Positions 1 to 8,612 are shown, counted from the stretch's first letter. The stretch is DNA of 64,000 nt from Saliterribacillus persicus (GCF_003337485.1 NZ_QPJJ01000005.1:22762-86761); one strand, 5' to 3'. The notes: generated by a model from the letters alone, not told the origin. Made by a program: numbers and translations.

Positions 1-68
1 GCTGGTATCATTAATTCTGAAACTTTGATATTCTTTATATCCATGTTTTCAATACTTGCACTCGTCAT
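1..68 (-). CDS. N-terminus of a possible CBS-domain protein (partial)
   Basis: The first 22 codons of a leftward gene that leaves the window at base 1. The ATG at 68-66 follows a GGAG-containing ribosome site (about 73-80, reading leftward). The visible peptide begins MTSASIENMDIKNIKVSELM and continues IP. The VSELMIP segment is the kind of N-terminal stretch found before the first CBS domain in YkuL-like proteins, and ykuL lies near ykuE-type genes in Bacillus. That assignment is an inference from a very short peptide; only the start codon, ribosome site and open frame are seen directly. It is divergent from the phosphoesterase at 225. Confidence 0.45.
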   Translation of the reverse strand, partial: MTSASIENMDIKNIKVSELMIP

Positions 69-224
69 CCTAACACTCCTCTCAATAAGTAGGATAAAGG
101 AGCAAAACATAACACCTTTATTTTAACATAAACCATGAGTTAATGTGTATTAATTCCGTTCTAGTTATCTTATTAAGAATCGTGTTATACTAAAAAGATA
201 TTGCATTAGAAAGGTAATAATATA

Positions 225-1076
225 ATGAATAGACGAACTTTTTTAAAGAAATTATCTCTCAGTATAATTGGTTTATTTGGGCTTAGTGGCGGAACCTATT
301 ACTACGCTCGAGAAATTGAACCGTCCATGCTAGCAATTAAAGAAACAAACATACACTCAAATAAAATCCCGAATTCGTTTGATGCTTTTAAATTACTACA
401 ATTCACAGATACACATTTAGGTTTTCACTATTCCTTAGATAACCTACAAGAGTTAGTAAATAAAATAATTGATATTGAACCAGATTGTATTGTGTTTACA
501 GGTGATCTAGTAGATGATCCCGCCCTTTATAATTGGAGTGATGAACTGGTTGCCTTATTAAGTCAAATAGAGGCTCCAAAGGGAAAGTATTGGATTTATG
601 GAAATCACGATCACGGTGGATACGGAACCGACATTGTGAAAGAGACTTTTGAACAAGCAAACTTTACCTTACTAAAAAACGAAGAAATTCTTTTAGAAAA
701 TGATCAAGATAGTATTAGATTAGTTGGAATTGACGACGCACTACTAGGAAGCCCCTCACTTGAAAATGCCTTATCAGATCAAAATGCCGATCTTTTTACG
801 ATTCTTTTGGCACATGAGCCTGATTTTGCGGATGAAGCAAAGCATTTTCCTATTGATGTTCAATTATCTGGACACAGCCATGGCGGACAAATTCAGGTTC
901 CCTTTTTTGGACATATCTATACACCAGTTATGGCACAAAAATATGTAGAGGGTCATTACCAAATTGGTGAGCATCCTCTAAGTGTATACGTTAGTCGGGG
1001 GCTAGGAACGACAAGATTACCTTATAGATTCCTATGTCAACCTGAAATTAATGTTTATAATTTAAGACGTTCATAA
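225..1076 (+). CDS. Tat-exported metallophosphoesterase (YkuE-like)
   Basis: Calcineurin-type metal-dependent phosphoesterase of 283 aa. The N-terminus carries a twin-arginine signal (RRTFLKK) followed by a hydrophobic stretch to about residue 22, so export in folded form by Tat is expected. The metal-site motifs are all present: DTH at 62-64, GDLVD from 93, GNHD at 126-129, H197, and GHSHGG from 216. The family hydrolyses phosphodiester or phosphomonoester substrates at the cell surface; YkuE of B. subtilis is the closest named relative I recognise. The ATG at 225 has an AAGG ribosome site 9-10 bases upstream. The true substrate cannot be read from sequence. Confidence 0.85.
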   Translation: MNRRTFLKKLSLSIIGLFGLSGGTYYYAREIEPSMLAIKETNIHSNKIPNSFDAFKLLQFTDTHLGFHYSLDNLQELVNKIIDIEPDCIVFTGDLVDDPALYNWSDELVALLSQIEAPKGKYWIYGNHDHGGYGTDIVKETFEQANFTLLKNEEILLENDQDSIRLVGIDDALLGSPSLENALSDQNADLFTILLAHEPDFADEAKHFPIDVQLSGHSHGGQIQVPFFGHIYTPVMAQKYVEGHYQIGEHPLSVYVSRGLGTTRLPYRFLCQPEINVYNLRRS

Positions 1077-1174
1077 GGTAATTACATTTCTTTCAATCAA
1101 AATTATAGTATCAGATCATTATCTTTGCTATGATTTAACATTAGTACGATATTAATAGTGTTGGAGTGAAAATA

Positions 1175-1744
1175 ATGAAACATTTAAAGTGGGTAGTTTT
1201 AATCGCTACTCTTTTATTAGCGGCCTGCGGACCAAAATACGAAGGTGATTTTTCTTTTGAGGTTCAAGATTTTGAATACACGAATCAAGATGGTGAGTCT
1301 TTTAGCAATTCTGATTTAGAAGGAGATTTCTGGGTAGCGGACATGATTTTTACTAATTGTGATACAGTATGTCCTCCAATGACAGTTAATATGGCTCGAT
1401 TACAAAAAAGTATAGATGAAGAAGGCTTAGAAAACGTTCAATTAGTATCGTTTTCAATAGATCCTGATAATGATACACCGGAAGCATTAAAAACGTTCGC
1501 AGAAGAACGCGGTGCAAATTTCGATAATTGGAATTTACTAACCGATTATTCATTTGATGAGATAAAAACATTTGCCTTAAAATCTTTTAAAGCCCCTGTT
1601 GACAAAATAGCTGATTCTGATCAAATGCTACACACGGTTTATTTCTATTTGGTTTCACCTGAGGGAAATGCTATAAAAAGATATGAAGGAACGAAGGCAG
1701 AGGCAATGGATGAGATAGTAAAAGACATAAAAGCGATGCAGTAA
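1175..1744 (+). CDS. SCO1/SenC-family thioredoxin-like lipoprotein
   Basis: Copper-chaperone or thioredoxin-fold lipoprotein thought to help assemble the CuA centre of cytochrome c oxidase. A signal peptide ends in the lipobox LAAC with the lipidated cysteine at residue 18. The diagnostic CxxxC (C62 and C66 in CDTVCPP) and the distal metal-binding His (H153 in QMLHTVYF) are present, so the copper site looks intact. An in-frame GTG exists at 1166, but it overlaps the GGAG ribosome site (1163-1166); the ATG at 1175 has proper spacing and gives a normal signal peptide of 189 aa total. The gene resembles B. subtilis YpmQ. It is followed after 25 bases by a YkyB gene on the same strand. Confidence 0.88.
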   Translation: MKHLKWVVLIATLLLAACGPKYEGDFSFEVQDFEYTNQDGESFSNSDLEGDFWVADMIFTNCDTVCPPMTVNMARLQKSIDEEGLENVQLVSFSIDPDNDTPEALKTFAEERGANFDNWNLLTDYSFDEIKTFALKSFKAPVDKIADSDQMLHTVYFYLVSPEGNAIKRYEGTKAEAMDEIVKDIKAMQ

Positions 1745-1769
1745 ACTAATTAACAAAGAAGGTGATAGC

Positions 1770-2228
1770 ATGAAAAACAGTACGTTAGGACAAGCACTTT
1801 TCATTGTCAACCGTCATGCTAAAACAGCAACTAATCCTAAAAAATTATATCAATTAAAGAAAACCGCCATAGAGAAGTTAATTCGTGAAAAGAAAGCGAA
1901 AAAAATAGGATTGCATTTTACAGATAATCCAAAGCATAGTGTGCAACACTCTACACTTTTGGTCGAAATTGATCACTATTATTTTCATGTTCCCCCTACA
2001 AAAGAAGATTTTAAAGAATTAAAACACCTAGGTTCCTTAGATAAAAATTATAGAAACCCTAAGGTTCATATGTCCCTTTCTAAATCCACTCAAATCCTTT
2101 GCAATTATTTAGGATGGTCATATGATACCTATTTTAATGAAGCTAAGAGAAAACGACCACAAGAAAACAGTAAATATGCGGTACCTACCTCTTCTCTGTC
2201 CCCCTTCTATCATAAAAGGAAAAAGTAA
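1770..2228 (+). CDS. ykyB: YkyB-like protein
   Basis: A basic soluble protein of 152 aa matching the YkyB family of Bacillaceae, which has no established biochemical role. It is rich in Lys and His and has no signal peptide or membrane segment. It starts at ATG 1770 after an AAGAAGGTGA ribosome site and sits 25 bases behind the SCO1-like gene, so the two may share a transcript. The gene ends in a hairpin followed by a T run (2229-2263). The family call rests on overall sequence resemblance, particularly the N-terminal GQALFIVNRHAKTA segment. Confidence 0.7.
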   Translation: MKNSTLGQALFIVNRHAKTATNPKKLYQLKKTAIEKLIREKKAKKIGLHFTDNPKHSVQHSTLLVEIDHYYFHVPPTKEDFKELKHLGSLDKNYRNPKVHMSLSKSTQILCNYLGWSYDTYFNEAKRKRPQENSKYAVPTSSLSPFYHKRKK

Positions 2229-2263
2229 AAAGATATTCGGCCAAAAGCTATGAATATCTTTTT
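2229..2263. terminator. Bidirectional rho-independent terminator
   Basis: Inverted repeat AAGATATTC / GAATATCTT with a loop of about 13 bases and a T tract on the right (A tract on the left). It separates the rightward ykyB gene from the convergent gene ending at 2248, whose last codons lie inside the hairpin. Confidence 0.7.
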
Positions 2264-2592
2264 TTTGCGTGCGCATTTCCGCTTAAGATTAGATTCCATG
2301 CTCTATAAGTTGTTAAACAAAGTCCAAAGAAAAAGATAGCAAATAAAAATACAGCTAAGTTATCCTTGAACAATAAAATTCTTGCAAGAAAAATGGTCCA
2401 ACTTGATACAAAAAGGAAACTTAATAAATGTGTCCATCTGAGTGCTATTAATAGTTGTATGACTGGAAATAATAATTTATAGAAAACAGTAATTAAAGTA
2501 AGACCTAACATAAAAATCAACATTTCTTTTGTTAAAAAAGGAATAAAGTTGACACCTTCACTTAACAATCTATTTAATATTTCAAGTTTCAT
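2248..2592 (-). CDS. Small integral membrane protein, unknown
   Basis: A 114-aa hydrophobic protein that I do not recognise. It has about three predicted membrane spans (roughly residues 25-50, 55-73 and 79-97) and a short basic C-terminal tail. The ATG at 2592 is preceded by a GGAG ribosome site on the minus strand. It stands alone between two convergent or divergent rightward genes. Its last codons form one arm of the shared terminator hairpin. No motif suggests a function. Confidence 0.65.
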   Translation of the reverse strand: MKLEILNRLLSEGVNFIPFLTKEMLIFMLGLTLITVFYKLLFPVIQLLIALRWTHLLSFLFVSSWTIFLARILLFKDNLAVFLFAIFFFGLCLTTYRAWNLILSGNAHAKKRYS

Positions 2593-2719
2593 AAAATACT
2601 CCTTTCTCCAATTACTTGGGTCAAGTAAATTTACTATGATAAAATTACTTTAACATTTATAATTTTAATCAAGAGATAAGATCTTTATACATAGGAATGT
2701 TTTTAAGGAGGATAATAAT

Positions 2720-3889
2720 TTGAAAGATTTAATAAACAATCGTGTGGAAAAAATTGAAATATCGGGAATAAGAAAGTTCTTTAATATGGTCGCTGATTAT
2801 GATGATGTGCTCTCACTTACAATCGGTCAACCAGATTTTCACACACCGACTCACATTAAAGAAGCAACCATTGCCGCTATAAATAATAATCAGACCACTT
2901 ACACACACAACGCTGGTATTCTACCATTAAGAGAGGCTATTCATTCATTTCAAAAAAAGCACTATGATATTAATTACGATCCTGCTTCAGAAATCATCGT
3001 TACAGTAGGGGCCTCTCAAGCAATTGATATTAGTTTAAGAAGTATATTAAATGAGGCTGATGAGGTTATACTACCAGGACCTGTTTATCCTGGTTACGAG
3101 CCATTAATTAAGTTAGCTGGAGGCATCCCTGTTCATGTGGATACCCGAGATAATAATTTCAAATTAACCAAAAGTTTAATCGAAAAAGCAATAACAAATA
3201 AAACCAAATGTATTATTATGCCTTATCCTTCTAATCCAACTGGAGTGTCATTAACAAAGGATGAACTTAAAGAGATAGCTGCTTTAATAAAAGAAAATAA
3301 TTTATTTTTAATTGCTGATGAGATCTACAGTGAGTTAACTTATCATAAAAAACATGTCTCTATTGGAATTTTCACAGAAATACGTGAACAAACGATTATC
3401 ATCAATGGGTTATCAAAATCGCATTCCATGACTGGTTTTAGAATAGGATACTTACTTACTACAAATTGGCTATGTTCACATATATTAAAAGTACATCAAT
3501 ATAATGTTTCCTGTGCAAGTTCTGTAAGCCAATACGCTGCACTTGAAGCCCTTACTATTGGAGAAAATGATAGTTTATCGATGAAGGAAGAATATGTACG
3601 AAGAAGAGATTATGTATATGACCGCCTGCAAAAAATGGGGATAAAAACCATTTTACCTGATGGTGCCTTTTACTTTTTCATCCCTATAAAAAAAGAAGGA
3701 CTCAATTCCTTTGAGATTGCGCTAGAGTTAGTTAAGACTCAAAAGTTAGCCCTTGTTCCAGGGGATGCGTTTTCCCAATATGGTGAAGGTTATTTAAGAC
3801 TCTCTTATGCGTACAGTATGACAACACTACAAGAAGGAATGGATCGTTTAGAAAAATACTTAATAAAAAATGAGCCAACTCTTTTTTAA
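2720..3889 (+). CDS. patA: PLP-dependent aminotransferase, class I/II (PatA-like)
   Basis: Fold-type I aminotransferase of 389 aa. The PLP lysine is K233 in NGLSKSHSMTG; the cofactor-binding SNPTG (171-175) and LIADEIYSE (D200) motifs are intact, and an Arg near the C-terminus (YLRLSYA) would bind the substrate carboxylate. The closest named relatives are PatA/DapX proteins of Bacillus, which act on N-acetyl-L,L-diaminopimelate in lysine and peptidoglycan precursor synthesis; substrate identity here is inferred only from family resemblance. The start is TTG at 2720, eight bases after a full AAGGAGGAT ribosome site. The gene is monocistronic and converges on a small spo0E-like gene. Confidence 0.85.
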   Translation: MKDLINNRVEKIEISGIRKFFNMVADYDDVLSLTIGQPDFHTPTHIKEATIAAINNNQTTYTHNAGILPLREAIHSFQKKHYDINYDPASEIIVTVGASQAIDISLRSILNEADEVILPGPVYPGYEPLIKLAGGIPVHVDTRDNNFKLTKSLIEKAITNKTKCIIMPYPSNPTGVSLTKDELKEIAALIKENNLFLIADEIYSELTYHKKHVSIGIFTEIREQTIIINGLSKSHSMTGFRIGYLLTTNWLCSHILKVHQYNVSCASSVSQYAALEALTIGENDSLSMKEEYVRRRDYVYDRLQKMGIKTILPDGAFYFFIPIKKEGLNSFEIALELVKTQKLALVPGDAFSQYGEGYLRLSYAYSMTTLQEGMDRLEKYLIKNEPTLF

Positions 3890-3904
3890 ATAAAAAGAAG
3901 GCTC
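3864..3904 (-). terminator. Terminator of the spo0E-like gene, inside the patA 3' end
   Basis: Arms TGAGCC/GGCTCA plus TCTTTTT/AAAAAGA around a four-base loop. On the minus strand the hairpin is followed by TTTTTT. It therefore terminates leftward transcription from 4125 while overlapping the last codons of the rightward aminotransferase gene. Confidence 0.6.
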
Positions 3905-3948
3905 ACTCCATTATTGATGATAGTTACTAATTAAACTGTTCTCGTATT

Positions 3949-4125
3949 TTAAACATCTATATCTTCATTTTTTTTACATGATTCATATTTATTTAGCAGT
4001 TGATCTAATTCTTGACTTAACATAACAGATTCATAGCTAGTTAAACCATTATGTTTTGCAACATATGTCATTTTCTCACGAAGCTCTTCTATTCGATCAA
4101 CTAGCTGTTTATTATATAAACCCAT
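3949..4125 (-). CDS. Spo0E-like aspartyl-phosphate phosphatase
   Basis: A 58-aa protein, MGLYNKQLVDRIEELREKMT and onward, ending at TAA 3949-3951. It is all-helical in character and holds the family signature S-x-E-L-D near the middle (SQELDQLLNKY). Spo0E-family proteins dephosphorylate Spo0A~P and thereby delay sporulation; several small paralogues are usual in Bacillaceae. The ATG at 4125 follows an AAGGGGGT ribosome site. The 3' end is served by the hairpin at 3864-3904. Which of Spo0E, YisI or YnzD it corresponds to cannot be told from sequence. Confidence 0.8.
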   Translation of the reverse strand: MGLYNKQLVDRIEELREKMTYVAKHNGLTSYESVMLSQELDQLLNKYESCKKNEDIDV

Positions 4126-4369
4126 TATGATAGTACCCCCTTAAACAACGGCTATAGCTCTTAAGATTCTAACCGTTATAAGCGATATTGATTATCTCAA
4201 AAAATACTATATATTGTAAAGTGAAACGCAATATTAGACAAAATGTATTTGAATTTAATTATATTTACCTATAATTTACGTGAAATTTCGACAAAAGAAG
4301 CAGAATTCATGCTATAATTATAGTAATAATTTTATTTACCATTTATATTAATAAAGTGAGGCAAGGTCT

Positions 4370-4705
4370 ATGTACTATAAAAGAAATGAACCTTTTCGTT
4401 TTGTTTTTAATCAACCTTTATCCGGAGAATTAATCTTCCAGAATGAAAAGAAGCAAATATCTATTCATGACATTAGCTTAAATGGAATGAAAATTGAAAT
4501 GACAGAAAAAGTTAATAGATTTGCCTCGGTCACACTTTCCTATTCAATTTTAAATAATTCATTTTCTCGTGAAGGTAAAATTGTTTGGATGAATGACTAT
4601 GGGAGTTACGTTCAATGTGGTGTACAATTTGAAGAAGATGGAGATTATCAACAGCAATTAGTTGATACATTAAAAGAAATGGCAAAAAAACAAAAGGAAA
4701 GATAG
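4370..4705 (+). CDS. PilZ-domain protein (probable c-di-GMP effector)
   Basis: A 111-aa stand-alone PilZ domain. The second signature D-x-S-x-x-G is exact (D34, S36, G39 in HDISLNGMKI). The first arginine motif is present but has one extra residue, R5 to R10 (RNEPFR), against the usual RxxxR, so ligand affinity could be altered. PilZ domains bind cyclic di-GMP and control motility, exopolysaccharide or secretion partners. Three bases after its stop the next ORF opens, and that gene's ribosome site overlaps the PilZ stop region, so it is translationally linked to the signal peptidase gene. A TATAAT -10 sequence lies at about 4313-4318. A diguanylate cyclase is encoded at 28373. Confidence 0.78.
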   Translation: MYYKRNEPFRFVFNQPLSGELIFQNEKKQISIHDISLNGMKIEMTEKVNRFASVTLSYSILNNSFSREGKIVWMNDYGSYVQCGVQFEEDGDYQQQLVDTLKEMAKKQKER

Positions 4706-4717
4706 GGAGTGTTTCAG

Positions 4718-5209
4718 TTGGTAAAACAAAAAAAGTTAAACTTACTAACCCTTATCAAATTTTTTCTAGTTACCTTCCTTTTATTTTACTTTTTATACCA
4801 AGCTCTTTTTCAAACTTCTGTAATTGAAGGAAAAAGCATGGACCCTACCTACGAACAGGGAGAATTAATTTTAGCTAACAAATGGGTATATATGTTTGAT
4901 GATCCCAAACGTGGAGACGTTGTTATAATTGAGAAACCAACTAAACAATATATTAAACGAATAATAGCTTTACCTAACGAAACAGTAGAAGTTAGAAATC
5001 ATACGCTTTATATAAATGGTGAGCCATATGCACAGCATTTTCTACCAATTGACGTGCAAAATTCAACCACTGATTTTGGTCCTATCGTTATTCCAAAAGA
5101 CAGTTACTTTGTTATGGGAGATAATCGAATATACAGTAAAGATAGTCGTAATGGTTTGGGGTTTATTAGTCGAGATGAAATAATAGCCAAATCTTTGAAG
5201 TTCCCATGA
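4718..5209 (+). CDS. sip: Type I signal peptidase
   Basis: Membrane-bound Ser/Lys signal peptidase of 163 aa, the short single-span Gram-positive type. One membrane segment covers about residues 10-30. The catalytic serine is S40 (EGKSMDPT) and the general-base lysine K80 (YIKRIIALP); box E (MGDNRIYSKDSR) is also present. It removes signal peptides of secreted pre-proteins on the outer face of the membrane. An upstream GTG at 4709 is in frame, but the GGGAG ribosome site (4705-4709) overlaps it, so TTG 4718 is chosen. It is coupled to the PilZ gene. Secretory peptidase paralogues are common, so it need not be the main one. Confidence 0.88.
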   Translation: MVKQKKLNLLTLIKFFLVTFLLFYFLYQALFQTSVIEGKSMDPTYEQGELILANKWVYMFDDPKRGDVVIIEKPTKQYIKRIIALPNETVEVRNHTLYINGEPYAQHFLPIDVQNSTTDFGPIVIPKDSYFVMGDNRIYSKDSRNGLGFISRDEIIAKSLKFP

Positions 5210-5258
5210 AAATTTAACACCATAACCAAACCCTATTGAATTAGAAACTAACTTAAAC

Positions 5259-5290
5259 TAGATACCCTTAGTGGTTGTATCTACTTTTTT
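5259..5290 (+). terminator. Terminator after the signal peptidase gene
   Basis: TAGATAC / GTATCTA arms with a short inner CC/GG pairing, followed by a T run on the plus strand. Confidence 0.55.
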
Positions 5291-5360
5291 AGTATGCTTA
5301 TCAAATTGCACAAGATAACGAATGTATTGGTACTGCGATTCACTTCTTATATAAACACTA

Positions 5361-5395
5361 AAAAACGCCTTCTCATCAAAAAGAAGGCGTTTTTT
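5361..5395. terminator. Strong bidirectional terminator
   Basis: Perfect 13-base arms AAAAACGCCTTCT / AGAAGGCGTTTTT with an eight-base loop. It lies directly next to the stop codon of the leftward small gene at 5396. Confidence 0.85.
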
Positions 5396-5479
5396 CTATT
5401 TAGCACGATCAAAAATGCTAAAACCAATGAAAGTTATTAAAACAAGAAAACTAATTAAACCAAAAATTACATCAAACAT
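5396..5479 (-). CDS. Putative 27-aa single-span membrane peptide
   Basis: A very short leftward frame beginning MFDVIFGLISFLVLITFIGF and ending with a charged tail (SIFDRAK). It consists of one hydrophobic span with a short charged C-terminus. The ATG at 5479 has an AGAGGTG ribosome site at good spacing, and the stop TAG directly abuts a strong terminator, which is the arrangement of a real small gene. I recognise no family. Against it: the frame is short enough to arise by chance and the codon evidence is thin. Confidence 0.5.
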   Translation of the reverse strand: MFDVIFGLISFLVLITFIGFSIFDRAK

Positions 5480-5607
5480 GCATAAGCACCTCTTCATCTT
5501 AATGTTAATTATTATTATACCTTATTATTTCAATTTAACAACACTCTCATAGGATTGCAAATCATGATATACTAATATCATAAAGATGATGAAAGTGAGT
5601 GTTTCCT

Positions 5608-6762
5608 TTGCACTACTGCCCTTATTGTGGAAGTTTAGTAATAGAAGAAGAAAAATATTGTATGAAATGTGGCAAGGAGTTACCTAGTGATTTTGATGAG
5701 AGAGTTACATCAAGCAAATCAAAATGGAAATGGTGGAAGTATCCTATTATTATTTCGCTAGTTATTGCCTTATTTATAACCGTCTTATTTGTCAGAACAC
5801 AGCAGCAAGAAAATGATGCCCAAGAACTATATCAACAAGCTGAAGAAATGGCCCTAATTGGAGATTATCAAACATCAAAAGAATATATAGAACAAGCACT
5901 CGATCATAAAAATAATTTTCCTACAGCAAAAGCAGTATTGGATTTTTTAAAAATTGCCATTGAAAGTAAAAATACGATTAATGATATTGACGCATTAGCT
6001 AAAAATCAAAATTATGAAGAAGCATTAGATAAACTAACTGCGATAGAAAATAATATTTCTGGTTTTAAAGGTGATCTAATTAATAAACTAAATACTACGG
6101 TGTCTGATTATAGAAATAATATTCTTTATCAACAAGCAGAACATAAATTAACCAATGACCTTTCCAAGGATGAGCTGAAAGAATTGTTGTGGGAAGTTGA
6201 AGAAATAACAGATGAAAAAGCCGAAGTAATAAAAGAAGCAATTCAAGAAAAAATTGTTGCGCATACTTCTAATCATGCAACAGAACTATTAAAAGAAAAT
6301 CAATTTAATCAAGCTATGTTAGTTGTGGAAGATGGACTTATTTATGCGGAAGAGTCGGAACAACTACAAAGCTTAAAAACAACAGTGGAAAAAGAAAAGA
6401 TAGCTTTTGAAACAGCTCAAGAAGAACGAATAGAACAAGCATTGACAATATACGAGCAAGAAGATGAAATTAATCGAAATCAAGCAGTAGAAGTATTAAA
6501 CGTAAATGCTTCTGTATCGACCAATGAAATAACAGTCACAGGGGAAATAAAAAGTGTGGCAACAGTACCTATTAATTCCATTTTAGTAAGCTATCAATTA
6601 AAGAATAACGATACACAAATATTAGAAAATGACGTGTATGTATTCCCTGAGACCTTGTATCCAGATGAAAAAGGAAAATTTGAGTTTACACATTTTAATA
6701 AAGAGATAAAGAATAATGATTTAACAGCTGAAGTGACTAAGATCACTTGGTTTATTGATTAA
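5608..6762 (+). CDS. Zinc-ribbon membrane protein with a long helical outer region
   Basis: A 384-aa protein with an N-terminal cytoplasmic zinc ribbon (C4, C7, C18, C21 in CPYC and CMKC), one membrane span at about 44-62, and an outer part of about 320 residues. That part looks like helical tetratricopeptide-type repeats (AEEMALIGDYQTSKEYIEQA style) up to about residue 290, then a beta-rich end domain. The architecture recalls TcaA/YvlB-type envelope proteins of Firmicutes, with no known reaction. TTG 5608 is preferred over the in-frame GTG 5599, since the latter lies inside the AAAGTGAG ribosome site and zinc-ribbon proteins usually start right before the first CxxC. The protease gene follows closely. 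Confidence 0.7.
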   Translation: MHYCPYCGSLVIEEEKYCMKCGKELPSDFDERVTSSKSKWKWWKYPIIISLVIALFITVLFVRTQQQENDAQELYQQAEEMALIGDYQTSKEYIEQALDHKNNFPTAKAVLDFLKIAIESKNTINDIDALAKNQNYEEALDKLTAIENNISGFKGDLINKLNTTVSDYRNNILYQQAEHKLTNDLSKDELKELLWEVEEITDEKAEVIKEAIQEKIVAHTSNHATELLKENQFNQAMLVVEDGLIYAEESEQLQSLKTTVEKEKIAFETAQEERIEQALTIYEQEDEINRNQAVEVLNVNASVSTNEITVTGEIKSVATVPINSILVSYQLKNNDTQILENDVYVFPETLYPDEKGKFEFTHFNKEIKNNDLTAEVTKITWFID

Positions 6763-6778
6763 TTTGGGGGAACAACTG

Positions 6779-7900
6779 ATGCTAAAAAAACATACACATA
6801 TACCCATTGGTCTATCTATATTGCTTTTCATATCCGGCATAATATTGACGGTTCTATTATATAACAACTGGACATCAGAAGCCTTACATCAAACGAATTC
6901 ATTAGCATCGGTCGCATCTGATGAAAATAGTCCGTTAGATTTAAAATCAATTATTGACCGCTCTCAAAATAGTGTCGTTCAAATAGAAACATCTAATAGT
7001 ATGACAGAAAAAACTGGCGCAGGTTTCTTATATAATAATAAAGGCGATATTGTAACAAATGCTCATGTTTTAGAGGACGCGGAGCAGATTTTTGTCACGT
7101 TACATAACTCGCGTAGTTTTCCTGCAGCAATTGTAGGAATAGGAAAAGATCACGATGTAGCTGTTATCAGAGTGCCGCAATTAGCTGAAGAGCAGCCAAT
7201 ATCTATTGAAAATGAAATTTTTGCTGATATTGGAGACGAGGTAATTGCTATTGGAAGCCCTACTGGAATCCAAAATGCAGTATCTATCGGGCTAGTTGTG
7301 GGAACCGATCGAAATTTCTCCATAAATGATTACAGCTACACAGATGTCTATCAAATCTCTGCAAACATAACACACGGAAATAGCGGTGGCCCATTAATTG
7401 ATAGAGAGTCGGGTAAAGTAATTGCAATAAATGCTGCGGGTATTAGTGACAGTGATGTCGGATTTAGTATTCCTATGCCCTCTGTAAAAAAACAGATTGA
7501 TACGTGGATCGAAGAAGTAGATGAATCTGAATTAGTATACCTTACACCTATTGACCAACAGTTAAATGAAGATCAAATTATAGAAGACGCCACTAATTTG
7601 GTTGAAGTTTTTTTTCAGAATATTGCTGCTAGAGAATACATTAATGCTTATACATTGCTTGGAAGCAGTGAGCAAGAGGACCTTCGTTATCAAGACTTTA
7701 GAGATGATTTTATTCATGTTAGCGATATGGAAATATCCAATATCAGTTCTGAGTACAGTAATGGTGAGGTTGAAATTAAAGTGATCGTTGATGTTACTTT
7801 AAGAAATGATGCGACCAATGAAATTAATGAGAATTGGAATTATCAATTAATAGTAGCGAGTGAAAATGATCAGTTGAAAATATTAAACTATGATGATTAA
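6779..7900 (+). CDS. HtrA-like membrane-anchored serine protease (S1C) without PDZ
   Basis: A 373-aa protein with an N-terminal membrane anchor (about residues 8-27) and a trypsin-fold domain outside the cell. The catalytic triad is visible: H96 (TNAHVLED), D126 (DHDVAVIRV) and S202 (HGNSGGPL). It resembles the protease part of HtrA/DegP, but no PDZ domain follows; residues about 260-373 instead look like an NTF2-like alpha/beta domain. The longest ORF starts at TTG 6755, overlapping the previous gene, but GGGGG at 6766-6770 points to ATG 6779. Position between the zinc-ribbon protein and a lipoprotein suggests a shared envelope quality-control task, which is inference. Confidence 0.82.
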   Translation: MLKKHTHIPIGLSILLFISGIILTVLLYNNWTSEALHQTNSLASVASDENSPLDLKSIIDRSQNSVVQIETSNSMTEKTGAGFLYNNKGDIVTNAHVLEDAEQIFVTLHNSRSFPAAIVGIGKDHDVAVIRVPQLAEEQPISIENEIFADIGDEVIAIGSPTGIQNAVSIGLVVGTDRNFSINDYSYTDVYQISANITHGNSGGPLIDRESGKVIAINAAGISDSDVGFSIPMPSVKKQIDTWIEEVDESELVYLTPIDQQLNEDQIIEDATNLVEVFFQNIAAREYINAYTLLGSSEQEDLRYQDFRDDFIHVSDMEISNISSEYSNGEVEIKVIVDVTLRNDATNEINENWNYQLIVASENDQLKILNYDD

Positions 7901-7935
7901 ACATTTATACTATTTTGAGAGTAAGGTGAGCCAAT

Positions 7936-8607
7936 TTGAAATGGAGTATGTTAATCTTATTGTTCATTATTCTTGTAGGATGTGAAGAGAATGAACCAGC
8001 AATAACTAAAATAGAAGAACCACCTGCAGAAGAATCTACTATTGAAGAAGTGCCAGAAGTAACGTTTACTGAGGAAGATAAAATACTTGAGTTCCTAATT
8101 AATGATTCTGTTATTTCAATTGATGCAAATAAAATAGGTATCTTGAATGCCTATTTAAATACGGTAAAAAACACATCTATAGCTATCGAAAATATGGAGT
8201 TAAATCAAATAAGTCTTAACGATCAAAATGAAATTTACGTTTTAGAATTTTCCTGTTTTGAGAATAAATGCTCTTATTTATTATTAAATCAAGAAGTCAA
8301 TCATGAATCTTATTTGTTGGATGACCTTACCAAATTAAATTCATTTATTGTCTCTCCAGATGGTGTGTATACGCTATTTACACTCCAGAATTCAAAAGAA
8401 ACCTACTTTAAAATTTTTAATAATCAAACATGGTCAACCGTCCCATTTACTCAAAGTTTCTTTTTACAACCTTCAACTATAATCTCATCAAGTAAATGGT
8501 TGGACAATGAGACTGCTCAGTTAAACGTTCAATATACAAATGATGAAGAACTTCAGGCATTAGAGATGGAAAAGGAATTATTAATTAATCTTACGAACGA
8601 GGAGTAA
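7936..8607 (+). CDS. Lipoprotein, unknown function
   Basis: A 223-aa secreted lipoprotein. The signal peptide ends in LVGC with the lipidated cysteine at residue 16, then an acidic linker rich in Glu and Pro to about residue 45. The rest is a predicted beta-rich domain with no motif that I recognise. The start is TTG 7936 after AAGGTGAG. It is the third gene of a tight rightward run (zinc-ribbon protein, protease, lipoprotein, nitroreductase), 35 bases after the protease and five bases before the nitroreductase. It may be a partner or substrate of the protease; this is inferred from position only. Confidence 0.65.
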   Translation: MKWSMLILLFIILVGCEENEPAITKIEEPPAEESTIEEVPEVTFTEEDKILEFLINDSVISIDANKIGILNAYLNTVKNTSIAIENMELNQISLNDQNEIYVLEFSCFENKCSYLLLNQEVNHESYLLDDLTKLNSFIVSPDGVYTLFTLQNSKETYFKIFNNQTWSTVPFTQSFFLQPSTIISSSKWLDNETAQLNVQYTNDEELQALEMEKELLINLTNEE

Positions 8608-8612
8608 TTTAT

